From Pisolithus tinctorius (lineage: Eukaryota > Basidiomycota > Agaricomycetes > Boletales > Pisolithaceae): a stretch of 64,000 bases of DNA. The notes under the pieces are model-generated. The model was not told where the DNA came from. It ran no database searches and worked only from the letters and a program-made list of their open reading frames with translations. The position numbers and the translations under genes were made by a program. This document shows positions 43,619-55,591 of the stretch, piece after piece. Numbering within the stretch: the stretch's first letter is position 1; each line of letters begins with the position of its first letter. The DNA lies in assembly GCA_024663395.1 (NCBI GenBank), contig JANFAH010000024.1:62001-126000 (forward strand), in the 5' to 3' direction.

Positions 43619-44571
43619 ATGCCCCTCAACTTTGATGTCACCGAAGAAATTCTTCGCCATTGCAATGCTAGTGACCTCTTCACCTACGCATGCACTTCAA
43701 CCTCCAGCGCCACGCTTGTCAAAGAGTATCTGACCGCCCGCCTACTAACCGTTTACGGCAAATTCTTTCAATCACCCCGAAACGTACCTCACATCCTCGC
43801 TTCCTGTGACGCTGTCATCTCCGGATCCACCGCATTATCCATCCTTCTCCCCGAGATGTCGACCACTTGGACTGCTGGCGACCTTGACATTTATGTGCCC
43901 AAGCGCTCGTTCGCACACCTATCTATCCTCCTACAAAAAGAAGGTTACCACATCTTGCGTGAACGAACCCAAAATGAAAACACGTACACACCCTCCAGCA
44001 TCCTGACTGTCATTACCTTTGACAACAACACGCGCCTCATAGACGTCGTTGTCTCCAACTCATACACAGCGCTATCACCAATCTTCCAGTTCCACAACAC
44101 CTGCGTAATGAACTTCATCTCCGCATACGGTATCTTCTGCGCGTACCCCAATCTAACGTTGCACGCCCTCTCTATGGTCAACCCTGACGGACTTTACAAT
44201 GGATCTTTTTCACCCAGCACCATCCCCGCATTGCACAAATATCGAGAGTGTGGGTTTCGCTTTGTCTCTTGTACAGACACCAAACATCGGTATACGCAAT
44301 GCAAAATCAGCACTCGATCGATCAACGACAGTGGATCTCTATGGTTGGACTTCAACCAACTACCGCATCGAAGCTGCATGCCAGGTGACACCTTCCTGAG
44401 ATCTGGCGTCATCGACGTACAGTGGACGCTCGGTGGTCTCGTCTGCGGATCCAATGCTGCATATCTCCCACCAGAATTGCGTGTAAAAGTTGACAAATCG
44501 TGAGTCTCTCGTGTAACCACCACAATCAACACAACTCTGATGTTCACAGAATTGAACTTTACTCTGCCTGA
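43619..44571 (+). CDS. F-box-like protein with nucleotidyltransferase-like motif (gene D)
   Basis: The start is ACCATG at 43619. The N-terminus (FDVTEEILRHCNASDLFTYA) resembles an F-box helix. Residues about 62-90 hold a Pol-beta-type nucleotidyltransferase signature: ISGSTALSILLP (Gly-Ser), then DLDIYVP (Asp-x-Asp), and a third Asp in NTRLIDVVVSN. LSPIFQFHNTCVMNFISAYG follows. I recall similar proteins as abundant in Agaricomycetes; no activity is established that I know of. The frame reaches a stop at 44503, but a GTGAGT...CACAG intron (44500-44549) would add SIELYSA and end at 44571. It is the last of the genes co-oriented with RepHel. A true catalytic role is inference. Confidence 0.6.
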
Positions 44572-45113
44572 AACCAAAAAAACCACCTACATCCTGTCAT
44601 GATCGTCTATAGATGCCGCGTTTCTAGTCTTTATAAATTTTCATCACACGTGTTCCAACTTCCTCTAAAGCTAGACTACGTCATTCTCTACCCATATATA
44701 CAGCTTCCTGTAACATGACGCGGGGTTATCTCTCGCAAAATTGCTTCTCTACTCGTGTTTGTACTTGTAGCGTCCAGGAGCGCCCGGAGGGCTGTTGTGT
44801 ATATTGTCTATATTTGGATCTTGCCTACATGGGATTATTTGGACATGTTGCTCAGAAATCGTCTAGTCGGATTTTGCTCAGACTAATGGTTATATCTTAC
44901 AAAAAAAATCTAAGGTCGGATTATCTACATTTAAAGAATCTGATTATCCCCCCTGCTAAAATCTCGTTTCTGCAGTGAGTGTGCATCCCCATAGGAATAA
45001 CCTTGTGAACCACAATCCTTCGAATCAGTCGTTTAGCAGGAGAGGCACTGAGTTGTTCAAGACTTCAATGTTTAGCCTGAGAACAGTGATGGTAGGAAAT
45101 AAGCTAACGAAGA
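44572..45113. other. Intergenic between gene D and the ABC transporter
   Basis: No gene is supported. It has A/T-rich patches and a small GC hairpin candidate (GCCCGGAGGGC near 44784-44794). The Helitron 3' end may lie here but I could not fix it. Confidence 0.4.
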
Positions 45114-48100
45114 TTACGACTGCTGCGCTTCCCGGGCCTCTTTCATCTCTCTCAGGATGGCAGCCTCTATCTCAGCGTATGATTCGCTATTGAGACACAT
45201 CTCCCTGAAGACGCCACCATCTTTCTGCATCAAATTCAACGGTGTATCGAGCTCGGCAACCTTGGAAGCCATTATTCAACTAATGATGGGTTGTGAATGA
45301 AATAATTCACCTGTCCGTCTTCCAAGACGATGACACGATCGTAGTCAACTACTGTGCTCAGCCTATGTGCGACTGCGACCACAGGCACTTAGCATATCAT
45401 CAGCGGATAAAAGGTGCGGTAATGGGCACTTGCCATTAATAAGCAGAGATTTCCTAAACTCTTCGCGAAGAATTTTTTGTATTGCTGCGTCGGTAGCGAA
45501 GTCGACGCTACTCGTCGCCTCGTCAAGGATAACGATAGGATCTCGTCTAAGCAAAGCGCGGGCCATAGCAATAAGTTGCCGTTCGCCAACCGAAAAGTTG
45601 GCTCCCGCGGGAGCGACTTGGGTATTCAACCTGATGGAACCGAGCCAGGCGTGGTTAACTCTGCGAAGGGCATCGAGACAGTCATCGTCTTCATACTCAT
45701 CTGTGACTGAATCAGTACTACGTTTTGGTACAAGAAATTTACCACGGACGGAACGGGTCTACATTCTCCCGTAGTGTCCCGGAAAACAACCCGGCGTCCT
45801 AAATACGATTAAGCGTGATCAATTCTTAGAACGTTGCTAGTACCTCGGGGATATAAGTCTGAAAAGTGTCATTGAGCATGGGCCTTATCACTGACACGGA
45901 AAGCTCACTATGTGAGATCTCAGATCACGAATTCCAATCTCTGAAATATCAATTCCGCCTATCGCGACGCGACCGCCCACAGGATTGATCTAGGTCAGCA
46001 GTCAGCATCCAAAAACGGAAAAATCAAGCGGATCTTACGAATCGTAGCATACTGTTGATCAGCGTGGACCTCCCACTTCCCGTTCGCCCAACAATAGCAA
46101 TGCGTTCAGGTGCATTCAAGGTGAACGTGACGTCCTTAAGCACGGGCTCTGAGCACGAAGGGTATTTGACGAAGAGATTCTGCACAGACAGCTTGGATAG
46201 CAGATACGGAGATCTGTTGGATTGATCGACAGCTGGGGGATCGTTGGGTATATTCAAGTATTCCGCAACTCGCTCTATAGCACTGTTTCAGGAAAATGTG
46301 AGATACAACGGAAAGATAGGGGTTGCAAGTTACTTTAATTCGAGCTGGAGAGACGCCCCAAACCGGCAAACGAGATACATGCTCAGGGTGAAAAGCATTG
46401 CACTAGTCATACAGAGACCAGCTGTTCCTGCATCGACGCTCTCAGATAACGCGAGGACCGTGGTCGCTAACACCGCGCAGGCCCCAAGAACATCATAATT
46501 AAAGAGTAGCCATCGGCTTGTCATCCAGGAGTTGTAGTACATCTTAAAGGTGCGATCAGGTAGCTGTAATGACTCGGAGTCGAGAAACAAAACCTTGTTG
46601 GCAACATCCACCTTCCGATGGTATTCTTCCAGGAAACGACGTGTAGATCTGAACGCTTGTATAGTCACGATACCGTCCAAAAGCTCCCCAAAGGCAGAAA
46701 AGATAGGGGGCCGGGAGGTTGATTCCATTCGAAGCAATTTCCGGTTGACAGTTAAATATTGTGTCCCGACGAAACCGTAGCCAAAGAGGATAAATATTGC
46801 TGGAACGACGAAAGCAGGAAAGAATACCCTAAAAGCGAATGTGGTTAATCACGTTGAGTTTTGCCTGTCATCACGATTGCTACGCACAGGACAGTGATAG
46901 CAGCTGCAACGAAGTTGACAGAAGCACTGCTAACGGTAGCCACATCATTAGAGAGGTTAACGTCAATCGCCCGCATATCTTTGCTAAAGCGGTCTAGAAT
47001 TTGACCTGCAGGCAATGACTGTGAGACATGCGTTCGAAGGGGGGGGGCTCCTTGCCTCTGGGTGTTGTATCATGCCAGGGTAGGGATGCGTGGACGACAC
47101 CTTCCAGTAGGAGAGAGAATAGCGAACGTGATGCTTTTTGAGCTGCGGCATACAACACTATGATTGACAAAACGCTCAAAACAGTCATGATGAAAGCAAT
47201 TAGTGCATAAATCACGACATAGAAGAGTGGGCGGTGGTTCGCGTCGGGAAGGAACCCTAAGATCTGTTGGCAGGTGTTGCTGACTGGATCGAGGAAGGCT
47301 CTCTTGCTCAAATTGTACCACACCGAAGAGCCTACCTGGTTATTACCATAAGCTTGTCCCCATTCCTGCGTGTCCGAGTCAGTATTGAGATCTGAATGAA
47401 GAACAATGCGAACCCGTATCCAAAGTTTCTCAGCCACGCCTATACCCTGTGACATCACGACCAAAAAAACGAAAGTCATCCGCATCCAGCGAGGTCTACT
47501 CTAGGTTTAGTGTTTCCGACCAGAACAGTAGTTAATCACGTACGAATTTTGGCCATAGGTCTTATAGGGGGAGAACTCAACACCTTCTGGGCCCTCGTCC
47601 GGTATCCGCACCCTGGCACTTTCACCGCTTGTTCGTTGGTGTATTCGGATGCCCTGAGCCTTTCGTGCCGAATGAGTTTTGACAGGTAGACGAGTCTTTT
47701 CTCTTAGATCCTCTACAGAACTCTGGGTGATGATCTGACCATCTTGCATGCAGACCATATAGTTTGCCTTCGGTAGAACAAGCTCAACGTAATGAGTAAC
47801 GAGGATCTGCAAAAAAAATTTCAATGAATGTAAGTTAGCCCTCCTCGCGTGCTTACCACCGTACGGCCTTCCAAAAGCGGCCCGCAAAACAGTCGCTCGT
47901 ACAGATAGCGCGATGTCTGGGTGTCCTGTAGGAGGCTTAAGTGGGCGAGCAGAGTTGAGAAAGGATATCGTTTGATACTTACGATCGCGCTGAAGGGATC
48001 GTCCAGCAAAACGTACTGGGTTTGAGCATAGACTGCCCGTGCCAGGGCAATTCTGCATGAGATTTCAGCCAAGATAACAGCCGCCGACCCAAGTAACCAG

Positions 48101-51078
48101 CATACCGAGCCTTCTGTCCACCTGATAGGTTCACACCCCTTTATGTCACAAGCGAGTCAATGTGGTACGGGTTCGAATGCATAAGTCAACCTACCTATCA
48201 CCGACTTGTGTTTGGTCGCCCTCCGGCAACTGGTTAAGATCGGGACGCAATGCACAGCGCTCCACGACATCATCATACCTCCCTTCGTCATATTGGGATC
48301 CGAACAAGATGTTCTCCTTGATTGTTCCACTGTGCAGCCACGGAGTCTGAGCAGCATACGAAATTGCCGCTAAATTAGGAGATCCGTCCGCGTTAGACAT
48401 ATCCCTGGGCTTCACCAGTCTTCCCTCGATCATTGTCATTTGCCCTAATAACGCCAACTGAATACCTGGTATTCAGAAACTATTCATGCACCCTAATTAA
48501 TACCTACCAGCAGTGCAGTCTTGCCACACCCTGTGGGTCCCGTAACGAGTGATAGCTTGCCCTTGGGGAAACATACGCTAATATCTCTTAATTCGAAGCG
48601 GTTCTCATCCGTCAATACGTTTTGCCCTGGACCTGGACCAACCAAAGGGCTAGTTTCGTTTCCTCTAGTCGACACAGTCGGTTGCAGGGCATAAGGTTCT
48701 GACGATGGATTTATGGTTTCATTTGAAACCTTCCTCCACTTGAAGCGGCCCTTGCAGACGGCAATGGTATCGCCAGTCTCTACGGAACACCCGCTGGGTG
48801 AAGATACATGATCAGACAATTCCTCCTCCTTGAGGAACGCTTCAATACGCTCGAGAGACAGACGGGCCTATAAGCTCCGGTAAGCCGGCTCAAACTGAAG
48901 CGGTCAAGGTTAGGGTATACCTCGAAAACTTGCACAAGAAAATTGGGAAAGACATTTAGGGGTTGTCTACAGGTGAAAGTCAGAAGCCCAATCGAATCGC
49001 TGAAGCAGAGATTGCACACCGGAGCATGCCCATCAAAGCAATAGTCTGCATGAATCAGTCAACTCGTGCTAAGACACAGGTATATCTAGTCTTACCGTAA
49101 ACGCAACAGAAGGTGTTAATTGATAACCTTGGTCGACATAAACAAACAAAGAGATGACGGATACTAGGACAGGAGCTGCTGTCCAAACTGTGGCAGACAG
49201 CACAGACTTCATCCGGACTGGCCATGCAATAGGTTAGCTCATACAACCTGGTATCATGGCAGACACCAACATCGCTCTAACAAATCCATCTCCACGCATC
49301 GGCCATCTTGGACTCGTTTAATCCAGTGATCTTCCAATGAAAAGAACTTGATGAACCGGACGGCATTGATCAGCTCATAGAGCACCGACATACGGCGATC
49401 ACGGGACGCCGAAAGTTCTCTTCGGGAACAAACCTGCCGCTGTGCAATGCAAATATGAAGTGCCCAGGCACCAAGCATAACAACAAGACCTGCATATGCT
49501 GCAGGACCCAAAAGCCTAGGGTGCGAGTAAATTAACTGGAAGACCGTCAAATATAAAAGAAGAACACACATGTACAACCCAACGCACGCAAGGACGGTTT
49601 CCAAAGGACCTTTCAATGACCTTTTACGACATGTGTTATTTCAAGGCGAGGTTCGACATACCTCCGTAAAGAAGATAAGCGCTCGCAACGATCGCAGAAA
49701 CCTTGCTGGCATCTATCGCCATCAAACTGACGATCTTCCCATCACTTGCTTCTCGTTTGGGATGATTGGAGTCGGGCAAGGCCACGGCAGGACCAGTCTC
49801 AAATGCCGGCTCTTGCATTGTGACACCTGTTCGCTTGAGTGCCTTGTCATAGATCGCATTCATGAGCTGAGTGCTAACACGGACTGAGGCACGTCTGCCG
49901 AAAAAAAGGTGTTGGGCGTCAGCTTCCCCCTGCAACGGTGAATTATAGTTTGTAATGAGACGACACGGAGGACGATCCAACGTGCCTTCATCACAGCACA
50001 AACAAATCCAATCAACGCCAGTGCATAGGCGTTCGAGCGACCTTCTCGGGTAGGGTTCTCAATCATATTTAAAATTTGACTGAGGGTACGCACTTCAGAG
50101 CGGCATAGCCGACCGTGAACTGTAGTACTCACTATAGGAAATAGGGTGCAGCATAACTCAGTAACACGGTGACCATAGTGAGGAAGACGTCAAGACTGCA
50201 AAAATCAGCATATTTCATCTTGTGTACCACGGAACAACGAACCACAGGTCATTGAAGTTGGCGACCCACAATCGTCGGCCAAGTGTTTCGCCTCTGCAAG
50301 TTACTCAGAAACATGTATAATGTTTGCATTGAATCAAACTTACTTGGTGTCCCTGAATTTAGCAAAGATGAATTCGGACTGCATAGCCGGCGTTAGATCC
50401 CAAACATCTTCGGGTTTCATCTCCCTGGTGTTTCCAATCTTGATGAGGGGGTATACCCAACTATAGGTGGCCCACTCAAAGATACTGGCGTAATCCTCGG
50501 GTGAGCGCCGGACATACTGTTGGCAACCAAAGTCAGCTTTCTGATGCCGGCTGGATATCACTCACGATTTCCCGCAGAAGGTCGTCAGATGGAATTGCCA
50601 GTGGCATGGTACATATGACCCCCAGACCTGCAGTGATCGCCATGAGATCGAGGGACATGCCGATCCATTCTAGATTCGTGACAGAAGCAGTTCCAATGTA
50701 GTAGAGATAGGTGGAAATCCCGACACGGATGACACAGAAGCCGAGAAGGATGGTATAAAGGACAAAAAGATCGATATACGCGGTATATCTCGGACAAACT
50801 GCGGGCTTCAGAAGATTGTAGAGCCACATCACGCCGATCATGATGGAAGAGATTGCGGTTCGGAAGTCGTCCTGGTCCGAGACCAAGTGATATATGCCAA
50901 GGGCTATCCACGCAAAGACTTGAAGCAGAGCAATAAAAGTAAGAAGTAGGAGACGCCAGTAGCAAAAGAACCATCTGGGCCGACTATCACCTTGGTTGTT
51001 GTGTTGAGACTGAGCGGGGTTCGAAGGCGGTCCAGGTAAAACTGCGTTCCAGAATGACCGCATGCAAGCATGGGACAT
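45114..51078 (-). CDS. Full-size ABCC (MRP-type) ABC transporter, many introns
   Basis: A membrane exporter of the fungal MRP/ABCC type. It starts at 51078 ([20 protein letters not shown]). An N-terminal hydrophobic region with several membrane helices is followed by [20 protein letters not shown], where the first membrane domain begins. NBD1 shows [15 protein letters not shown] (Walker A), [11 protein letters not shown] (signature) and [11 protein letters not shown] (Walker B with Asp, normal for MRP NBD1). The second membrane domain includes [23 protein letters not shown]2 shows [18 protein letters not shown], where the Walker A Lys is Arg, then [16 protein letters not shown] and [16 protein letters not shown], then [20 protein letters not shown]. 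The end is EAREAQQS with TAA at 45114-45116. Introns are about 45-60 bp, one a GC-AG type and one exon only 15 bp. Substrate is unknown. Confidence 0.88.
45844..45858 (-). other. 15-bp micro-exon in the ABC transporter
   Basis: The exon encodes TYIPE between LRSHI and [16 protein letters not shown], restoring the usual LRS..(T)IIPQ(D) motif. Introns 45859-45908 (GTGAGC...TTCAG) and 45799-45843 (GTACTA...TTTAG) flank it. Confidence 0.65.
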
Positions 51079-51675
51079 GTCTGAAGATCTGAAGGATGGA
51101 AACCGCTACAACCGGAAAACTGGCTGTCGAGGGTCACCGCACGTGTATGTATCCAGCGCCTATCGAGCGTTAAATTGTCAATCAGAGCCTTCAACCCTCC
51201 GATTTCGCATGCCGTACTCGTGAAACTGGCCCATCTTTACCACAAGGGCGGTAAACATAGACATCAACGGGACGAGTCCGCTCTGTGGCCTGCGCCAGGC
51301 TGATGGCCAACCTTTCATGAGCTTATTACGGATCAGTATAATGGTGATTGGCGAATAACACCTTCGATGTCTTGATTGATCTGATTATTTGATCCGACTC
51401 GAAGTTTCCGTTTGTCAGGCAAATTACAATAATAAGTACATAAGCCCTAACTGAAGATTTTGAATCCCTACCACTCTGGCATTTTGGCCTAGATCAAGTG
51501 TAGTATCTGTTCTTTACAGCAAAGTCCCCACGAGCACTGCTTGCAACTTCAGTGACGCAATGACCTTCTTATTGCATGTGACTCCGAGGCAAAGTAGTAA
51601 CACTTGCGATATAGACACAAGAGACTTTCCTTTAGACACGCTACACAATTATCCAGACATTGTGGTCTGTATTGA
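51079..51675. other. Upstream region of the ABC transporter
   Basis: No gene seen. It should contain the transporter promoter; no clear TATA box or operator stands out. Confidence 0.5.
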
Positions 51676-52124
51676 TGTAGGGAAGGAAGTCCCTCTATCT
51701 CTACGTAGTACGAGTCTCTTTATACTTTAGCTAACAGGCACGAAACGTCAACACAGATGAATGGGATAAGTAAATCAAAAAGATAAATGAGAAACAAATT
51801 GGATCTGTCAAGTGAACGAACATCTCTAGGGAACATACTGTCAACCGTCGGTCCGAAACCCTACATTCCCCCCTCCAGGGTACACAGTACCCTCTCCAGT
51901 TTGTACATGCGGTGGCGCCCTCCTCACGCGGACTTTCCGAGGTGCTTTCCCACAGTGGCTCCATCCTTGTGTTCTGGGATAGCCTTGTCATCATCCTCCC
52001 CTAAAGTGTCCACATCTCCTTCGAAACCCTCATCCCCAGTCATGGCATGGTCGACATCGAAAGTACTGGGACCAGCGACTGGCTGTTCAGGTGCATAGGA
52101 TTTACGGATGTGATGGTCGGTGTT
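51676..52124 (-). mobile_element. 3' end of a Gypsy-type element: LTR plus pol tail
   Basis: A 190-bp LTR lies at 51676-51865, TGTAGGG to CCCTACA with inverted ends. On minus it is preceded by a purine-rich tract (CTGGAGGGGGGAA). Upstream of that a reading frame ends KHLGKSA-TGA-GGRHRMYKLERVLCTLEGGM, and a longer frame up to 52136 is acidic (DVDTLGEDDDKAIPEH). This is typical of a Gypsy polyprotein tail. The rest of the element is missing, cut at 52125 by the next LTR. No target duplication seen. Confidence 0.55.
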
Positions 52125-53028
52125 TGTCATATCCATGACTCTCGGACTCGGACTCAGTCCAGTCCTGACCCCCTAGCCCCTATCTCTGGTCAAGTCCGGT
52201 CCTGGTCCAGCCTAGAAAACCCAATCCTGGCCCTAGATAACTCAACTCCGGCCTGCATAACTCAAGTCCGGTGTTTTACCCCTATCTCCAGTCCATTTCG
52301 GCCTCCTGGCCTTGCGCTGCCCCACCCTGGTCCTCCTAGGTCTATGTCCGGGTCACCCAGACATAACTCTGGTCTGTTTCCCTTTGTTTGTACTATATTT
52401 AGTCTAGCCCATTCATCTGACTTTGCTTACTGTACAAATCCTGTGTCTGACCCCGGTATGCCGGTCACCTGGACTTTGGCTATTAGCCTTGGCACAACCA
52501 CTATGGCTATCCACTCTCTTGCTAATCTTCTTGCTAATAGCTTATTAACAAGTCTGGCTCTATGTTTGTTATCCTGGACTGGCCTCATGTATTTAACCCC
52601 TGTACATACTTCGTAGCACCCTCAGTCAGAATATCAACTAAGTATTACCCTCAACTCCATACTACCCCTCAAGACTACTCTATAGCTAAGGCCAAGCCTT
52701 AAGCTATCCCTGGCCCCTGTCCCAGACCTCTCCCCAGCTTGCATAAGGGTACAGCACATAAGCTGAGACCAAGGGAGGTAGATCCAACCCTGGACTGGCT
52801 TCCCCCTGTGTGCACTCCAACATCGGTGAGTTTCCCATGCTACCGGTCTTGTTCCCATGCTCCTGGCCTTAACTCTGGTACTCTGGACTTAGCCCCTGAC
52901 CTCCAGCCTTAACTCCGGTCCCACCGGACTTGGCCCCTGTCTCCTGGCCTTGATTCTGGCCACTTGGACTTAGCCCCTGTCACCCGGTCTTGAAGCCTGG
53001 TCACCCGAGGGTAAACCCGTACTTCACA
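52125..53028 (+). mobile_element. Second copy of the 900-bp LTR
   Basis: Closely similar to 31267-32166, with the same ends (TGTCATATCC, ACTTCACA) and the same tandem units near the right end. The flanks GTGTT and GTATA do not match, so it may be the 5' LTR of a larger element continuing into 53029-55396, not a solo LTR. Confidence 0.8.
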
Positions 53029-55396
53029 GTATATTCTGACTCACACTTGTGCAAGCCATTGCATCATGTCTAGGTCCTGCTCTAGAGCCCCTGCCCATGG
53101 CCTTGCCCATTGGGACTTGTCAGGATACCTCTCCTCTGACTCTGGAGCCCAACCTGGAGATCTCTGCTAAAGCAGAGAGGTAACCCAGCACCCCTTGGCA
53201 CTTTGCACACCCCTGGGTTGCATTACCCCTGACACTATGTCCTTAGTGGTCAAAACTTAATGCATCCATTCCCTTACTCCTGATCCCTGCCTGCCACTCG
53301 TTTCTTCCTGACTCCGGACCGGCCATGTCAACCCCTGAGTCGGACTCACCATCCAGACTCACCACCAACCTGGGTTCACACCTCAGCCCACTTCCAAGTC
53401 AGAGTTACTCTCCAGACTTGCCCCTGAGCTGGCCTCAACAACCGGACTCACTTCTGTTAGCTCCCCCGAGCTGTCTCTGACCTCTGGCTGGTCACCCTGG
53501 TCTTCATCTCAGTCCTTACCTCAGTCATCCCAGCACTCCAGCCCAGCTGTCTTCGTCTGGTTCTACTGTACTGAACACTGGGATCTCATCACTCATTTGA
53601 CCTCCTGACTCCCCAATATTGGTCTTCGGACCTCTGTGCACCTCTGGTGCAACCCCCAGGCCCAGACTTGGCCAGTCCTGGCCCTCAATGCCTTCCCTGT
53701 TCCCCATTGGCACTCAGCTTCAGTGGTTTTTGGGTCTGGTCTCCACCCTCAGCCTTCACTACACTGGCCTTGGAGCCCTGGACCCCCTTTCCAGTCTCTG
53801 GACTGTCTGTTACCAGCCTGTCTGGCCTTGGTTGGCTTGTCCACACTCACCCGGACTTGCCTGAAGCCTCTTTGCCACTTCCTCTGGCATCCCACCCTTC
53901 ATTACTGGCCATTCCAGCCTCGGTCTTGGTTGGCCTCTCCACCCAGACCTCTCTAGGCCTGTTACTAGGTCTTAGACTGGTCCTGGATTTCCTCGGACCC
54001 TCCTGTCCCTCACAGACCTGCCCCGGGTCTCCTGTCCATTGTCCCGGTCCTGCACTAGTCACCTTGGCCTCAGGATGGTGCTTGTCCTTTGAACTTGCAC
54101 CAGGCCTCAGCTCTGGTGGTCTTAGCTAGTGCATGACACCTCCATTTCGGTCTAGGACCGGTCTGCCAGCCCTCTGGGCCTTAGCCTGGTCCTGACCTCT
54201 TTTCCGGCCTCACTTTTCACTTAGAGGCACCCCCTGGGCATGCTAGCCCTTTGGACTTGCTCCTGACCCCCGATTTTTGGTCTAGGACCGGTCTGCTGGT
54301 TCTCCGGCCCCTATCCCGGTCCCTGACCTCATTTCCGGTCCTTTCCCTGTCCTCTGTCCATCCTGGGATCCTAACCGGGTTAACAAGTTGGTAACTTTGT
54401 ACTCCAGAAGCCAAAACCGGTGGTCTCAGTTGAGACAAAACAATTAGAGTCTACCCCAGGATCCTAACTGGGTCAACAAGTTGGTACTCCGGTACACCAG
54501 AAGCCAAACTGGTGGTCTCAGTAGAGACAAATCAATTAGTGCTACACTCCGGTCCCCTTAGCAGTCCTCCTGGCTTGTCCTGCCAGACCCATGGCTTCAC
54601 CAGGCTTTACAGCCCAGACTCGCCAGCTCTGGTCCCCTTGTGGCCCTAGCCTGTCCTGCTGAACCCTGCTGGACCCCCAACTTCCCTCAGACTCACCTGG
54701 CTGTTCAGCCCTGGACTGGACTTGCTAACTCCAGTCCCCCTATTTGTGCCTGCTTTTCCCACCTCCAGGCTCCTTTATGACCAGTCTCCTGAGTTCAGGT
54801 CTTCCCTCCCGCACTAGGCCTTGTCAGCCCTTGTCCGGCCTGTTATCTCCGGACTTCCTTAGAGCCCCTGACTGGTCTTGCTGACTCTGGCTTTCTTTCT
54901 CTTTTCCAGTGTTCATCTCCAGGCCTCCTCATGGCCCCTGAGCGGTCTTGCTCACTCCGGACTTCCTTCTTTTGGCTGGTCTCCCATCTCCGGCCTCCCT
55001 CAGCCTTTGATACCCCTTGGGTAGCACTATGCTACTCCTCTGTCACTCATTTGGCCTTCGGACCTCTCCCTCCTCCCGGAACTACCCCTGTCCTCTACCC
55101 CAGTGCTATGGTCTTGACCTAGCACCTCTTTCTGGTCCTTGGTTCTCTCTTGGTCTCCAACCCCTGTTTTAACTGGCCTTGTCAACTCGTTAGGAACTGA
55201 AGTATCTTGGTTGTAGGGAACCGACTAGCCCACTCAATAGGCACCCATTGGTGGCTGAGTGTAGTGCAGTCACCTATCCCCGCCTAATACTAAAAGTTTG
55301 CTAACCCCCCTGACGTCAACCCTGCCTTGGAGCATGAATTTGCTTGCAAGACACCCCAGGCTTCGGCCCATCTGACAAACCCCCGACTCTGCCGGT
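53029..55396. other. Pyrimidine-rich noncoding tract, possibly nonautonomous element body
   Basis: About 2.4 kb dominated by variants of CCGGTCC, CCTGGACTT and GACCTCTGG with no conserved protein domain. Open frames here (for example 53647-54129) are low-complexity Pro/Ser/Leu and not convincing. It begins at the end of the 900-bp LTR with ATGTCTAGGTCCTGC near 53067, which soon stops. It may be the decayed body of a large nonautonomous LTR element. Confidence 0.45.
54366..54551 (+). repeat. Two tandem copies of a 93-bp unit
   Basis: GGATCCTAACCGGG at 54366 and GGATCCTAACTGGG at 54459 each start a unit with AACAAGTTGGTA, CCAGAAGCCAAA and GGTGGTCTCAGT in the same order. Confidence 0.85.
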
Positions 55397-55591
55397 GTGA
55401 GGAATCCGCATTCCCTGGACGCGTAAGCCCATTTATGCCTGCACTTTCGCAATCTGAACCTGTCAGAAGACTCCGACATTTTCCGCCCTGTTTCACCCAT
55501 AACACCGGATCACGCGCAATTACCCACTGACATTCTGTGGGTACTACCCACGATCACTCCTCCTGATATCTCAGCAGATCAGATATCTGTC

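Noticed and set aside
44572..45113. Helitron 3' terminus near the CTAG at 44627 or the GC hairpin near 44790
   Set aside because: Neither has both a proper hairpin 10-12 bases before CTRR and a matching 5' end; too weak to call.
51676..51865. Full Gypsy element around the 190-bp LTR
   Set aside because: Only the 3' tail and one LTR are visible; the ABC gene lies on one side and another LTR on the other.
53647..54129. 160-codon open frame in the pyrimidine-rich tract
   Set aside because: Low-complexity Pro/Ser/Leu translation, overlapping equally open frames on both strands and no start context or domain; explained by base composition.
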